Shown: positions 54,939-64,000 of the stretch, one piece after another
Layout: every line of letters begins with the position of its first letter
Position numbering within the stretch: position 1 is the first letter of the stretch
DNA from: Sinorhizobium arboris LMG 14919
Lineage (GTDB): Bacteria; Pseudomonadota; Alphaproteobacteria; Rhizobiales; Rhizobiaceae
Assembly: GCF_000427465.1 (NCBI RefSeq)
Contig: NZ_ATYB01000014.1
Coordinates: 1,573,570-1,637,569, forward strand
DNA length: 64,000 nt
Reading direction: 5' to 3'
Position numbers and translations under genes: made by a program
The notes under the pieces: generated by a model
The model's input: the letters and a program-made list of their open reading frames with translations, nothing else
What the model was told of the DNA's origin: nothing
Database searches by the model: none

Positions 54939-55942
54939 TGCGCAAAGGTCCCAAAAATCTCATCACGGACGTCCCGGGGCTGCTGGTCGGCAATGCGGAA
55001 GACCATCGCCTGAAATCCGGCGTCACCGCCGTGCTTTGCGATCCGCCAGCGACAGCCGCCGTCCAGGTTCTGGGCGGCGCTCCCGGAACGCGAGAGACCG
55101 ACCTTCTCGCTCCCCACAACACGGTCCAGGCAGTCGACGCGATCGTACTGTCCGGCGGTTCGGCCTTCGGCCTCGACGCGGCGTCGGGGGTGCAGGCGGC
55201 GCTGCGGGAGATGGGACGCGGCTTCGCGGTCGGGCCGCACCGCGTGCCGATCGTGCCCGCGGCGATCCTCTTCGATCTGGCAAACGGGGGCGACAAGGAA
55301 TGGGGACGCTACGCTCCCTATCGCGATCTCGGTTACGAAGCGGCGTATGCGACAACTGCGGATTTCGCGACCGGCAGTACCGGCGCAGGCACTGGCGCGC
55401 TTACGGCGACCTTCAAAGGGGGTCTCGGCTCCGCGTCGACGGTGCTCGCCAACGGGACGACTGTGGGCGCCCTCGTGGCAGTGAATGCCGTCGGCTCGGC
55501 GACCGTCGGCGACACACGTCATTTCTGGGCCGCGCCTTTCGAAATGGACGGCGAGTTCGGCGGGCTTGGCCAGGCCTTGCCCTGGCCGCAGGACGCCGCT
55601 ACCCCTCGATTCAAGTTCCGGGAGCGGCAAGCCTCTTCGACGAACACGACCATCGCGGTCATCGCCACCGATGCCCTTCTCACCAAGGCGGAGGCAAAGC
55701 GCCTGGCGATCGCGGCCCATGACGGCTTTTCGCGTGCCCTCTGGCCCTCCCATACGCCGCTTGACGGCGATCTGGTCTTCGCGCTTTCGACGGGCACGAG
55801 CGGAAAGACGCCGTTGCTTCAGGATTTCATCGATCTCAGCGCCGCGGCAGCCGCCACCATGGCCCGCGCGATCGCGCGCGGTATCCACGACGCCCGAGAT
55901 ACCGGCGACGATCCGATACCTGCCTGGTGCTCGCACTCGTAA
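54935..55942 (+). CDS. P1-family (DmpA-like) aminopeptidase
   Basis: The 335-residue product starts at ATG 54,935, inside the ATGA overlap with the preceding gene. It has the DmpA/ThnT fold: LVGNAEDHRLKSGVTAVL, VDAIVLSGGSAFGLDAASGV, NGTTVGALVAVNAVGSATVG (auto-cleavage and nucleophile Thr) and STNTTIAVIATDALLTKAEA. The coupling to a solute-binding protein suggests linked uptake and cleavage of a peptide-like compound, which is inference. Confidence 0.85.
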   Translation: MMRKGPKNLITDVPGLLVGNAEDHRLKSGVTAVLCDPPATAAVQVLGGAPGTRETDLLAPHNTVQAVDAIVLSGGSAFGLDAASGVQAALREMGRGFAVGPHRVPIVPAAILFDLANGGDKEWGRYAPYRDLGYEAAYATTADFATGSTGAGTGALTATFKGGLGSASTVLANGTTVGALVAVNAVGSATVGDTRHFWAAPFEMDGEFGGLGQALPWPQDAATPRFKFRERQASSTNTTIAVIATDALLTKAEAKRLAIAAHDGFSRALWPSHTPLDGDLVFALSTGTSGKTPLLQDFIDLSAAAAATMARAIARGIHDARDTGDDPIPAWCSHS

Positions 55943-55979
55943 TCTTCCCGCCGGTTGTTCGGAAGGCTCCGGAATGCTA

Positions 55980-56020
55980 CTGCATTTTCCCTGAATCGTA
56001 GTCGATTTAAAAACATGCAG
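55980..56020. repeat. Imperfect palindromic element
   Basis: CTGCATTTTCCCTGAATCG is followed after TAGT by CGATTTAAAAACATGCAG; the halves match as an inverted repeat over about 14 of 18 positions. From memory, sequences like this recur between genes in Sinorhizobium. It lies before rpe and may hold its promoter or a terminator of the previous gene. Confidence 0.55.
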
Positions 56021-56094
56021 ATCAAACGACTGCAGCGACCTTTACGCGTTCGACAGACGCGGCGCTTTGTGGCGCGGGAGAGAGCCGGAGCCTG

Positions 56095-56775
56095 ATGATG
56101 ACCCACCCCATTCGCATTGCCCCGTCTATCCTGGCGGCTGATTTTTCCAAGCTCGGACAGGAGGTTCGCGACGTCGTCGAGGCCGGCGCCGACTGGATCC
56201 ATCTCGATGTCATGGACGGGCATTTCGTGCCCAACATCACCTTCGGACCTGATGTCATAAGATCGCTGCGCCCCTACACCCAGGCGACCTTCGACTGTCA
56301 CCTGATGATCGCGCCGGCCGACCCCTTCCTCGAGGCCTTCGCGAAGGCCGGGTGCGACATCATCACCGTCCATGCCGAAGCGGGCCCGCATTTGCACCGC
56401 TCGCTGCAGACGGTGAAGTCGCTTGGAAAGAAGGCCGGTATCTCCATCAATCCGGCGACGCCGGAAAGCGTCATCGAATATGTCCTCGACACCGTCGATC
56501 TCGTTCTCGTGATGACGGTGAACCCCGGCTTCGGCGGACAGAAGTTCATCGGCGCCACGGAAGAGAAGATCCGGCGGATCAAAGCAATGATCGGCAGCCG
56601 GGCGATCGAGATCGAGGTGGACGGCGGTATAGCACCCGATACGGCCGGCGTCGCCGCCAAGGCGGGTGCCAATGTGCTCGTCGCCGGCTCCGCCATCTTC
56701 AAGGGCGGTTCCGTCGATGCCTATCGCAGCGCCATCGACGCGCTCCGCGTACAGGCGGAAAAGGGGCGCGGATGA
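56095..56775 (+). CDS. rpe: Ribulose-phosphate 3-epimerase
   Basis: It interconverts ribulose-5-P and xylulose-5-P in the pentose and Calvin pathways. The 226-residue TIM barrel shows [28 protein letters not shown] (metal His and Asp), [20 protein letters not shown] and [13 protein letters not shown]. An ATG pair lies at 56,095 and 56,098. The next gene overlaps by four bases (ATGA). Confidence 0.95.
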   Translation: MMTHPIRIAPSILAADFSKLGQEVRDVVEAGADWIHLDVMDGHFVPNITFGPDVIRSLRPYTQATFDCHLMIAPADPFLEAFAKAGCDIITVHAEAGPHLHRSLQTVKSLGKKAGISINPATPESVIEYVLDTVDLVLVMTVNPGFGGQKFIGATEEKIRRIKAMIGSRAIEIEVDGGIAPDTAGVAAKAGANVLVAGSAIFKGGSVDAYRSAIDALRVQAEKGRG

Positions 56776-57509
56776 CGGCGCGCGCAGCGACTGCAGGCAT
56801 CATTGTGAGCATGCTTGCCGCCTCGGGCGCTGCCGCCGGCGATTATGCCGCGTTTCAACCGATCGGCTTCTCATCGGACGGCGATGTCTTTGCTTTCGAG
56901 GAATACGGCATCCAGGACGGCTCCGGCTTCCCCTATTCGACGGTCTACGTTGTTGACACGAATACCGACGAATTCCTGCCCGGCGCTCCTGTGCGCGCCG
57001 TGGCGGAAGAGGACGGCTCCGATCTGCACAGAGCGCGCGGCGAGGCCCACAGGCGCTCGGCGCCGCTCATCGATGCCTACCGCCTCCACGACAGGCCGGG
57101 AGTGCTCGCTGCCTATAATCCCGTGACCGAGCTCGACGCGGAGCCGCGCACACTGACCTATTCCTCATTTCCCGCCGATGCATCCTTCCGTAAGGTCTAT
57201 GCGCTGAAGCTCGAAGAGAAGTCCTTCGAACCGGAAGGGATCTGCAAGGAATTTCTGAAAGAGGTCAAAGGCTTCCGCCTGACGATGACCGAAAAGGCCG
57301 GGGAGCCCGTGTCGGAAGTGCTCGAAGACGATCCGCGGATCCCGCTGAGCCGCCGTTGCCCGACGGGCTACCGCATCGGCGGCGTCGTGACGCATGTCAA
57401 CGCCGATGGCTCCGAGGTCCATGCAGTCATGATCCTGGTCGAGTCGCTCGGATTCGAGGGCACGACCGACGGCCGCTGGATCGCGGTGCCGGTGCGGATT
57501 CCCGGTTGA
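56772..57509 (+). CDS. DUF2259 exported protein
   Basis: The 245-residue product has a signal peptide (about 1-22, ending GAAAG) and the DUF2259 pattern: [35 protein letters not shown] and a late [20 protein letters not shown]. Function unknown. The ATG overlaps the rpe stop (ATGA). Confidence 0.87.
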   Translation: MTARAATAGIIVSMLAASGAAAGDYAAFQPIGFSSDGDVFAFEEYGIQDGSGFPYSTVYVVDTNTDEFLPGAPVRAVAEEDGSDLHRARGEAHRRSAPLIDAYRLHDRPGVLAAYNPVTELDAEPRTLTYSSFPADASFRKVYALKLEEKSFEPEGICKEFLKEVKGFRLTMTEKAGEPVSEVLEDDPRIPLSRRCPTGYRIGGVVTHVNADGSEVHAVMILVESLGFEGTTDGRWIAVPVRIPG

Positions 57510-58066
57510 TGGAAGGGAAGGCCGACGTCCGGGCCAAGGTGCTCATAGCGGACCCGGGCCGGCCGAAGCGTCTCCGCCTAGCGCATACGGTTCCGAGCCT
57601 GCGGGAAACGATCCTGGGCGCGCTCTGCTGGGGGATCGCGATGGCGCTCTCGGCGTGGCTTGCACTTTGGTGCCGGGAAAATGCCGCCACGTTCCACCTT
57701 GGAAGCATCCTGATTCTATACGCATCGGGCGGCCTCATCGCATGGCCGCTGTCGCTGTTTGCCGCCCGTTGCCTGTCGAAGAACAGACCGGTCGAAACGC
57801 GCTTCGCGGCCTTTTTCCTGTGCCTCGTTGCGGGCACGATCGGAACGACGGCATTCCTGTTCGCTCTCGATTACCGCACATTCTATGCGCAGTGGCATGC
57901 GATGACAGGCACGCGCACCTGGCTGTTTCAGTTCGCGTTCACGTCGCTTGGCGCCTTCTACCAGTTTCTGGTCCTCGGCGTTCGCCTTTACCTGCCGCTT
58001 GGCGCCGTCGCGCTCGTAGCGACGTGTCTGCTGCTCGCGCGATCGGATGCGCGGCAACGCCGTTGA
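57509..58066 (+). CDS. Four-helix membrane protein (hypothetical)
   Basis: The 185-residue product begins with a charged stretch and has four hydrophobic helices (about 35-55, 65-90, 97-120 and 140-175). It starts in a TGATG overlap with DUF2259, so translation is coupled, and is followed by purB after 63 bases. Only its membrane location is readable; I recognise no family. Confidence 0.65.
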   Translation: MEGKADVRAKVLIADPGRPKRLRLAHTVPSLRETILGALCWGIAMALSAWLALWCRENAATFHLGSILILYASGGLIAWPLSLFAARCLSKNRPVETRFAAFFLCLVAGTIGTTAFLFALDYRTFYAQWHAMTGTRTWLFQFAFTSLGAFYQFLVLGVRLYLPLGAVALVATCLLLARSDARQRR

Positions 58067-58129
58067 GCTTCAGCGCCATCTTTGATAGAGGCACAGCCAT
58101 CCTCCACTCTCGACGAAAGCTTGAAGCCC

Positions 58130-59437
58130 ATGATCCCCCGTTACTCCCGGCCGGAAATGGTGGCCATCTGGTCGCCGGAAACCAAGTTCCGCATCTGGTT
58201 CGAGATCGAAGCGCATGCCTGCGATGCCTTGGCTGAAATCGGCGTGATCCCCAAGGAAGCTGCGAAGACCATCTGGGAAAAGGGCGGAGCAGCGACATTC
58301 GACGTCGCTCGCATCGATGAGATCGAAGCGGTCACGAAGCACGATGTCATCGCCTTCCTCACCCATCTCGCGGAATTCGTGGGCCCGGACAGCCGCTTCA
58401 TCCATCAGGGGATGACCTCTTCCGACGTGCTGGACACCTGCTTCAACGTTCAGCTCGTCCGCGCGAGCGATCTTCTGCTTTCCGACCTCGACAAGCTGCT
58501 CGAAGCGCTGAAACGGCGTGCCTTCGAGCACAAGGACACCGTGACGATCGGCCGCTCGCACGGAATCCACGCCGAGCCGACGACCTTCGGCGTCAAGCTC
58601 GCGCTCGCCTATGCCGAGTTCGACCGGTGCAGGCAGCGCCTTATCGCCGCCCGCGAGGAGATCGCCACCTGCGCCATTTCCGGAGCGGTCGGCACCTTCG
58701 CCAATATCGATCCGCGTGTCGAAGAGCACGTCGCAAAGGCGCTCGGTCTTAAGCCTGAGCCCGTTTCGACCCAGGTGATTCCGCGCGATCGCCACGCGAT
58801 GTATTTCGCAACGCTTGGCGTCATCGCCTCCTCCATCGAGCGTCTCGCAACCGAGATCCGGCATTTGCAGCGCACCGAAGTTCTTGAGGCGGAGGAATAT
58901 TTCTCTCCGGGCCAGAAGGGCTCTTCCGCCATGCCGCACAAGCGCAATCCGGTGCTGACGGAAAACCTGACGGGCCTCTCCCGCATGGTCCGCGCCTTCG
59001 TCGTCCCGGCCATGGAAAACGTTGCGCTGTGGCACGAACGCGATATCTCCCATTCGTCCGTCGAACGGATGATCGGTCCGGATGCGACGATTACGCTCGA
59101 TTTCGCGCTGGCCCGCCTGACCGGCGTCATCGATAAGCTTCTCGTCTACCCGGAGAACATGCTGAAGAATATGAACAAGTTCCGGGGGCTTGTTCATTCG
59201 CAGCGTGTTCTTCTCGCTCTTACCCAGGCCGGTGTGTCGCGCGAGGACGCCTACCGCCTCGTCCAGCGCAACGCCATGAAAGTGTGGGAACAGGGCAAGG
59301 ACTTCCTTGAAGAGCTGCTCGCCGATACGGAAGTCCGCGCAGCACTCTCCGAAGAGGACATCCGGGAGAAATTCGACCTCGGCTACCATACCAAGCACGT
59401 CGACACGATCTTCCGACGCGTCTTCGGTTCGGTTTAG
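58130..59437 (+). CDS. purB: Adenylosuccinate lyase
   Basis: It catalyses two fumarate-releasing steps in purine synthesis. The 435-residue product has the lyase fingerprints: HDVIAFLTHLAEFVG, GMTSSDVLDTCFN, GRSHGIHAEPTTFG, GAVGTFANIDP and the signature SPGQKGSSAMPHKRNPV. ATG 58,130 matches the family start (MIPRYSRPEMV). A strong hairpin follows. Confidence 0.96.
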   Translation: MIPRYSRPEMVAIWSPETKFRIWFEIEAHACDALAEIGVIPKEAAKTIWEKGGAATFDVARIDEIEAVTKHDVIAFLTHLAEFVGPDSRFIHQGMTSSDVLDTCFNVQLVRASDLLLSDLDKLLEALKRRAFEHKDTVTIGRSHGIHAEPTTFGVKLALAYAEFDRCRQRLIAAREEIATCAISGAVGTFANIDPRVEEHVAKALGLKPEPVSTQVIPRDRHAMYFATLGVIASSIERLATEIRHLQRTEVLEAEEYFSPGQKGSSAMPHKRNPVLTENLTGLSRMVRAFVVPAMENVALWHERDISHSSVERMIGPDATITLDFALARLTGVIDKLLVYPENMLKNMNKFRGLVHSQRVLLALTQAGVSREDAYRLVQRNAMKVWEQGKDFLEELLADTEVRAALSEEDIREKFDLGYHTKHVDTIFRRVFGSV

Positions 59438-59440
59438 CCA

Positions 59441-59461
59441 AGGCGCTTCCAGGAAGCGCCT
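59441..59461 (+). terminator. Hairpin after purB
   Basis: AGGCGCTTC (59,441-59,449) pairs perfectly with GAAGCGCCT (59,453-59,461) around CAG, four bases after the purB stop. There is no long T run. Confidence 0.6.
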
Positions 59462-59633
59462 GCAACGATATTCCGTCCGGAATTGCAGCCCGCGATTCAT
59501 TTCGCGGGTCAAGCCTATGAAGGACGGCGGGTGCTTTTGACGTCCTTCGCTCAAATGCGGTCGAAGTCTTTAGCGCTCTCTTAGGTGCTCCGTGAGACGA
59601 TCGTGGCCTGCGCAATCAGGTTTCGAGGAAACC

Positions 59634-59939
59634 ATGGTTTACAAGGACAGCGTTCAGCGCGCCTCTTCGCGCGAAGAGACCAGGATAACCGGTACCGTTA
59701 CCTGCAAGACGGGTTCGACCAGCGGGATCGTGGTTGATCTTTCCGACGAAGGCGTCTGCTTCAAGCTGCTCTTCGACATCGGCGCGCGGACCGGCCAGGA
59801 AGTTGCGATCCGCAGCGAGGAGCTCGGCTTTCTTTCGGGCATGGTGCGCTGGGTCCGTGGCGACAGGATCGGCATCAAGCTGAACCTGTCCTCGAACACG
59901 GCGGCTCAGATCTCGTCCTATTACAAGTTCTTTCGCTGA
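59634..59939 (+). CDS. PilZ domain protein (probable c-di-GMP receptor)
   Basis: The 101-residue product starts at ATG 59,634. The PilZ-type ligand motif is RASSREETRI (an arginine cluster) followed by VVDLSDEGVCFKL (DxSxxG-like), which binds c-di-GMP in characterised members. It is a single-domain protein. It is unlinked to cyclase genes in this window. Confidence 0.85.
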   Translation: MVYKDSVQRASSREETRITGTVTCKTGSTSGIVVDLSDEGVCFKLLFDIGARTGQEVAIRSEELGFLSGMVRWVRGDRIGIKLNLSSNTAAQISSYYKFFR

Positions 59940-60019
59940 TCGGCAGTGAAGAATGACCGACCGAGGAACGGGACGCTGAAGGCTGTTGCCGGTCCAACGT
60001 CCCGCTGGAGCGAGAGGGG

Positions 60020-60832
60020 CTACCGCGCCGCCCCGGCCGGTTGTTCCACCAGCTTGCGGTAGAGATGCCACGTGGCGTGGCCGAAGATCGGCATGATGAC
60101 GGCCAGACCGACGAAGATCGGGATGGAGCCGATCACCAGTCCGGCCGCGATGATCAGACCCCACAGGGCCACGGGTACCGGGTTGGCGAGTGTCGCCCTG
60201 ACCGAGGTCTCCATCGCCGTCAGCGCCCCGACGTCACGATCGAGCAGCAGCGGAAAAGTGACGACGCTGATCGACAGCACGACGACGGCAAAGATGAAGC
60301 CGACGAGGTTGCCCACGAGGATCAGATTCCAACCCTGTTCCGTGCTTGTCACATTGGTCCAGAACTCTGAAATCGAAGCGGGAGGGGTCGGGCCGAACAT
60401 GGTTATGTAAAGGCCTTGGGCGACCAGCAACCAGACAACGAAGAGGACGAAGAGGACGGCGGCGACCGCAAGGATGGACGGAATTGCCGGGTGGCGATGC
60501 AATCGCATGGCGTGCGGCCATCGCGCGTCCATGCCGAGTTCACGACGCCTGCTGACCTCGTACAGAGCGATGGCAGCAACCGGCCCGATGAGGGCGAAGC
60601 CGGAGGCGAGCGGATAGAGCAGCGGCAACATGTTCGCTCCCGCGCTCCACGTCATCAGCACGACGCCGGCGACCGGATATATGAGACACAGAAAAACGTA
60701 ATGCGACGGCTTTTCCCGGAAATCATCCAATCCGAGACGCAACGCGTCGAACACATCTGCAATGCCAATCTTTCGTATGCCGGGATGCGTGACAGTTGGA
60801 TCTGCCCCCGACAGAACATGGAAGGTTGTCAT
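60020..60832 (-). CDS. DUF2189 membrane protein
   Basis: The 270-residue product has a cytoplasmic N-terminus and about six hydrophobic segments (48-66, 70-92, 117-142, 165-190, 219-243 and the C-terminal region). The DUF2189 features are DVFDALRLGLDDFREKPSHY, LYEVSRRRELGMD and FGHATWHLYRKLV at the end. Function unknown. Confidence 0.87.
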   Translation of the reverse strand: MTTFHVLSGADPTVTHPGIRKIGIADVFDALRLGLDDFREKPSHYVFLCLIYPVAGVVLMTWSAGANMLPLLYPLASGFALIGPVAAIALYEVSRRRELGMDARWPHAMRLHRHPAIPSILAVAAVLFVLFVVWLLVAQGLYITMFGPTPPASISEFWTNVTSTEQGWNLILVGNLVGFIFAVVVLSISVVTFPLLLDRDVGALTAMETSVRATLANPVPVALWGLIIAAGLVIGSIPIFVGLAVIMPIFGHATWHLYRKLVEQPAGAAR

Positions 60833-60995
60833 GGCTCACACTCCTCAACGAACCAGAGCGGCCACGGACCCGCGACAGCGGAGTAAAAAATGGGCCGCTG
60901 CCGAACCGCGACCGTGAGTGCGATTATACAGAAAATGCGGCCTCTGTCGCCTCCGCCTTGACTTCGGCCCGTTTCACCGTCAAATCGCGACGATC

Positions 60996-61550
60996 ATGAA
61001 GGTTTCCGAAACGCATATCCTCATCGTCCCCGGCTACACCAACTCGGGTCCGAACCATTGGCAGACCCGATGGGAGCGCAAACTTTCGACCGCGCGCCGC
61101 GTCGAGCAGGCGGAATGGTCGAAGCCGGTGCGGGAGGATTGGGTGGCGCGCATGATCGAAGAGGTTAACGCCGCAGAGAAGCCGGTCGTCATCATCGCGC
61201 ATTCCCTGGGCGTTGCCACGGCGATCCACGCACTGCCACACTGCACGCGGCAGATTGCCGGTGCATTCCTGGTTGCCCCGCCGGATGTCGCCAATCCGAA
61301 GATCCGGCCGAAGCACCTGATGACCTTCGGCCCCTATCCGCGCGATCCGCTGCCCTTCCCGTCGATCATGGTGGCCAGCCGCAACGATTCCTTCGGATCC
61401 TACGAACACGCCGGCGACATCGCCAACGCCTGGGGATCACTGCTCGTCGATGCCGGCGACGCCGGCCACATCAATACGGAGTCCGGCCACGGCCCCTGGC
61501 CGGAAGGCTCGATGGTCTTCGCCCAGTTCCTGAGCCGCCTGCGGGCGTAA
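60996..61550 (+). CDS. RBBP9/YdeN-type serine hydrolase
   Basis: The 184-residue product has the small alpha/beta hydrolase pattern: HILIVPGYTNSGPNHWQTRW, the nucleophile in IIAHSLGVATAI, MVASRNDSFGSYEHA (Asp) and DAGHINTESGHGPW (His). The triad is complete. ATG 60,996 was chosen because family similarity begins there. Substrate unknown. Confidence 0.88.
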   Translation: MKVSETHILIVPGYTNSGPNHWQTRWERKLSTARRVEQAEWSKPVREDWVARMIEEVNAAEKPVVIIAHSLGVATAIHALPHCTRQIAGAFLVAPPDVANPKIRPKHLMTFGPYPRDPLPFPSIMVASRNDSFGSYEHAGDIANAWGSLLVDAGDAGHINTESGHGPWPEGSMVFAQFLSRLRA

Positions 61551-61576
61551 GACACGTCCGTGTCGGGCACCGCAAC

Positions 61577-61927
61577 TCACGCCTGGCCGAGACCCGCTGC
61601 TGCGACCCGCAGATATTCGAGAAAAGTCTTCTGAAGCCGGCTCGGCAACCAGTTCTCCCGAACGGTGATACCGATTGTCCGCGTCCCGGCGGCGGATTTT
61701 CGCCCGACGGGATACGGGAGCCGCGAAGAGCTCGAGGCGAACGAGCCTGTCACGGCGCGTATCGAGCGCATCCGCCTCGCCGCAGGACCGCTGATGAATT
61801 TGGGCGACGTCTCGAAAAAGCTCGTCCCCGTATGGAAATCCTGCTTCGACTCGATAACGCCGGCAGCGTGGAGGAATGCTCGTTTCTGCGTACCGCGCGA
61901 AAGCTCTTCGATGGTCGCGTCTTCGCA
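61577..61927 (-). pseudogene. LysR-type regulator, C-terminal remnant
   Basis: The minus-strand frame ends RTIGITVRENWLPSRLQKTF and LEYLRVAAAGLGQA, a typical end of a LysR-type regulator's effector domain in rhizobia. The middle (about 61,670-61,800) matches poorly and may be frame-altered, and the helix-turn-helix and most of the effector domain are absent. No start is convincing. It lies in a region without other genes. Confidence 0.5.
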
Positions 61928-61993
61928 TGACGGCGGGCGCCGCTGAAAGAAACACCGCCCGGTCTCTGCCGGGCGGCGGCATGCAGGTATCGT

Positions 61994-62308
61994 TTAGCTT
62001 TTCTGCAGCTGGGCGACCGCTTCCGAGAGCAATTCGATCATGCGGACGCGAATGTCGTCCTCGGAAATGGCAACGCCAGCGGCGTCGAAATCCGCCTTGA
62101 TCTTGCGCACGACATCCTCGTGGCCTGCCTCTTCGAAGTCCGCGGCGATGATTTCGCTTGCATAGGCGTCCGGGTCCGACTTGGCGAGTAGGCCGGCGGC
62201 CCAGAGGCCAAGCAGCTTGTTACGGCGGGCGACGGCCTTGAACCTCAATTCCTCGTCCAGCGCAAACTTCGCCTCGAAGGCCTTCTCGCGATCCTGCATC
62301 GTGGTCAT
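61994..62308 (-). CDS. ATPase inhibitor zeta subunit (DUF1476)
   Basis: The 104-residue product matches the alphaproteobacterial zeta inhibitor of F1Fo-ATP synthase: MQDREKAFEAKFALDEELRF and RRNKLLGLWAAGLLAKSD near the N-terminus, the inhibitory part, then a four-helix body (DFEEAGHEDVVRKIKADFDA). It blocks ATP hydrolysis. The start at 62,308 (MTTMQDREKAF) is chosen because upstream codons do not match. It is divergent from purC. Confidence 0.9.
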   Translation of the reverse strand: MTTMQDREKAFEAKFALDEELRFKAVARRNKLLGLWAAGLLAKSDPDAYASEIIAADFEEAGHEDVVRKIKADFDAAGVAISEDDIRVRMIELLSEAVAQLQKS

Positions 62309-62537
62309 CAATCGATCTCCATCAAAAATGTGCTGCCGGAAGCACCATCGCCATAAACCAAAAGGCCGTCGAAAGTGCAATGCGCCTTTTCGCCTTCGGC
62401 GACTTTCATGATAGCCTAATCTAATTCGGGGATGGAAAGACACGCCGATTGTTAAATGTCTTCTTTTCGGATATGGACCCGCTGAGAAAATTCCCAATGC
62501 GCCTCCCAAGAGCGCCAACAACCACAGAGACAAATCC

Positions 62538-63302
62538 ATGAATCGTCGCCGCCGTATCTACGAGGGCAAGGCCAAGATCCTTTACGAGGGTCCGGAGCCG
62601 GGCACGCTGATCCAGTTCTTCAAGGATGACGCAACCGCCTTCAACAAGAAGAAACATGACGTCATCGACGGCAAAGGCGTGCTCAACAACCGGATCTCCG
62701 AGTACATCTTCACGCACCTGAACAAGATCGGTATTCCGACCCATTTCATCCGCCGCCTCAACATGCGCGAGCAGTTGATCAAGGAAGTGGAAATCATCCC
62801 GCTTGAGATCGTCGTACGCAATGTTGCTGCCGGCTCTCTTGCCAAGCGCCTCGGCATCGAGGAAGGCACCGTTCTGCCGCGCTCGATCATCGAGTTTTAT
62901 TACAAGGCCGACGCCCTTGACGACCCGATGGTCTCCGAAGAGCACATCACGGCCTTCGGCTGGGCGAGCCCGCAGGAACTCGACGACATCATGGCGCTCG
63001 CCATTCGCATCAACGATTTCCTTTCCGGTCTCTTCCTCGGCGTCGGCATCCAGCTCGTCGACTTCAAGGTCGAGTGCGGCCGCCTCTATGAGGGCGACAT
63101 GATGCGCATCGTCCTTGCCGACGAGATTTCCCCCGACAGCTGCCGTCTCTGGGACATCGAGACGAAGGAAAAGATGGACAAGGACCGCTTCCGCCGCGAT
63201 ATGGGCGGGCTTGTCGAAGCCTATCAGGAAGTGGCCCGCCGCCTCGGCATCATCAATGAAAACGAGCCGCCGCGCGGTTCGGGTCCGGTGCTGGTCAAGT
63301 AA
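62538..63302 (+). CDS. purC: SAICAR synthetase
   Basis: The purine enzyme that joins CAIR with aspartate. The 254-residue product has [20 protein letters not shown] at the start, [43 protein letters not shown] and a C-terminal helix. It is followed by purS (17 bases) and purQ, forming the pur operon. Confidence 0.96.
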   Translation: MNRRRRIYEGKAKILYEGPEPGTLIQFFKDDATAFNKKKHDVIDGKGVLNNRISEYIFTHLNKIGIPTHFIRRLNMREQLIKEVEIIPLEIVVRNVAAGSLAKRLGIEEGTVLPRSIIEFYYKADALDDPMVSEEHITAFGWASPQELDDIMALAIRINDFLSGLFLGVGIQLVDFKVECGRLYEGDMMRIVLADEISPDSCRLWDIETKEKMDKDRFRRDMGGLVEAYQEVARRLGIINENEPPRGSGPVLVK

Positions 63303-63319
63303 TTTCGGGGAAAAATAAA

Positions 63320-63562
63320 GTGATCAAGGCACGCGTAACCGTGACGCTGAAAAACGGTGTTCTCGACCCGCAGGGCAAGGCGATCGAAGGCGCACTCGGC
63401 GCCCTCGGCTTTGACGGCATTGGCCAGGTGCGGCAGGGCAAGGTCTTCGATCTGCAGCTGGAAACCGCCGACAAGGCCAAGGCGGAAGCCGACCTCAAGG
63501 CCATGTGCGAAAAGCTGCTCGCGAATACCGTTATCGAAAACTACAGCATCTCCCTCGCCTGA
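63320..63562 (+). CDS. purS: FGAM synthase subunit PurS
   Basis: The small subunit of three-part phosphoribosylformylglycinamidine synthase. The 80-residue product reads [39 protein letters not shown] and ends [11 protein letters not shown] start, with GGGG eight bases upstream. It links purQ and purL in ammonia transfer. Confidence 0.94.
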   Translation: MIKARVTVTLKNGVLDPQGKAIEGALGALGFDGIGQVRQGKVFDLQLETADKAKAEADLKAMCEKLLANTVIENYSISLA

Positions 63563-63641
63563 TGGCGGGGGCAGTCATTGCAGCGTTGAAACGGCCCCGG
63601 AAACTCCTACATGCCGGGGGCAAAGGCAAGATAGGTACCTC

Positions 63642-64000
63642 ATGAAGTCCGCCGTCGTTCAGCTTCCTGGTCTCAATCGCGACCGCGACATGATCGCGGC
63701 GCTGACGAAGATTTCCGGCAAAGCGCCGGTCACCGTCTGGCAGACCGAGACCGAAATCCCGGATGTTGACCTGATCGTCATTCCCGGCGGTTTTTCCTAT
63801 GGCGACTATCTGCGCTGCGGCGCGATCGCTGCACGCATGCCGGTGATGCAGGCGATCAAGGCCAAGGCGAAGCAAGGCGTGCGCGTTCTCGGCGTCTGCA
63901 ACGGTTTCCAGATCCTGGTCGAGGCTGGTCTCCTGCCCGGCGCGCTGATGCGCAACGCCTCGCTGAAGTTCGTCTGCCGCGAGGTGAAGCTCGCAGTCGT
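63642..64000 (+). CDS. purQ: FGAM synthase glutaminase subunit PurQ (partial)
   Basis: A class I glutamine amidotransferase that feeds ammonia to PurL. The visible part opens [20 protein letters not shown], has [19 protein letters not shown] and reaches the nucleophile elbow [20 protein letters not shown] with the catalytic cysteine. The C-terminal half is beyond the window end. Confidence 0.94.
   Translation, partial: MKSAVVQLPGLNRDRDMIAALTKISGKAPVTVWQTETEIPDVDLIVIPGGFSYGDYLRCGAIAARMPVMQAIKAKAKQGVRVLGVCNGFQILVEAGLLPGALMRNASLKFVCREVKLAV

Overview
The window looks like a chromosomal segment of a Sinorhizobium/Ensifer-type alphaproteobacterium (S. meliloti or S. medicae are the likeliest). Evidence: high G+C core genes; the linked order recJ, hom, aminotransferase, phaC; a SUF operon with its own upstream cysteine desulfurase; an alphaproteobacterial F1-ATPase zeta subunit beside purC; and a three-subunit FGAM synthase (purS, purQ). 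The species is inferred from gene content and order, not from a database search.

Positions 1 to about 10,880 are accessory DNA on the 3' side of a complete tRNA-Arg(TCT) gene. A 49-bp copy of the tRNA 3' end lies at 5223-5271. An integrase C-terminal remnant sits next to both the real tRNA and this copy, so two elements seem to have inserted in tandem at one attachment site and then decayed. The distal part (1-5222) has a broken phage terminase, a cluster of small genes from families that occur as toxin-immunity or orphan immunity proteins (CPCC, Imm8, Imm32, DUF2750, a DUF4177-like remnant), and an IS481-family insertion sequence. The proximal part (5223-10,804) has a DUF7660-type gene, a frameshifted 3' piece of ligD, an intact aminoglycoside-phosphotransferase-fold kinase, an intact RTX protein with cadherin-like repeats, and a second, broken RTX gene.

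From 10,914 to the right end the gene content is core. In order: an NDUFS4-like complex I subunit, tRNA-Pro, DUF192 and tandem cold-shock proteins, gloA, an M15-type lipoprotein, three tRNA-Glu genes around a RelE/XRE toxin-antitoxin pair, recJ, hom, an alaC-like aminotransferase, phaC, sfsA, map, radC, sthA, the SUF operon (cysteine desulfurase, sufB-C-D-S-T-A), an alpha/beta hydrolase, a vapBC-like pair, anmK, tyrS, a giant AsmA-like protein, a one-cysteine peroxiredoxin, a DUF455 protein, an M23 peptidase, an RhlE-type helicase and a Nudix protein.

A seven-gene minus-strand run (53,690 to 47,911) encodes a flavin reductase-like protein, a MoxR-type AAA ATPase, a CoxE-type VWA protein, XdhC split over two genes, a MobA-like molybdopterin nucleotidyltransferase and a TfoX-N protein. 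This is the maturation half of a molybdenum hydroxylase system without the enzyme in view. Right of it lie an ABC solute-binding protein, a P1 peptidase, rpe, DUF2259, purB, a PilZ protein, a DUF2189 membrane protein, an RBBP9-type hydrolase, a LysR remnant, the ATPase zeta inhibitor, and purC-purS-purQ running off the end.

The most interesting material is the decaying immunity-gene cluster, the tandem tRNA-Arg insertion history, the tRNA-Glu duplication enclosing a toxin-antitoxin module, and the orphan Cox/Xdh maturation operon. I did not find a clearly new defence system.
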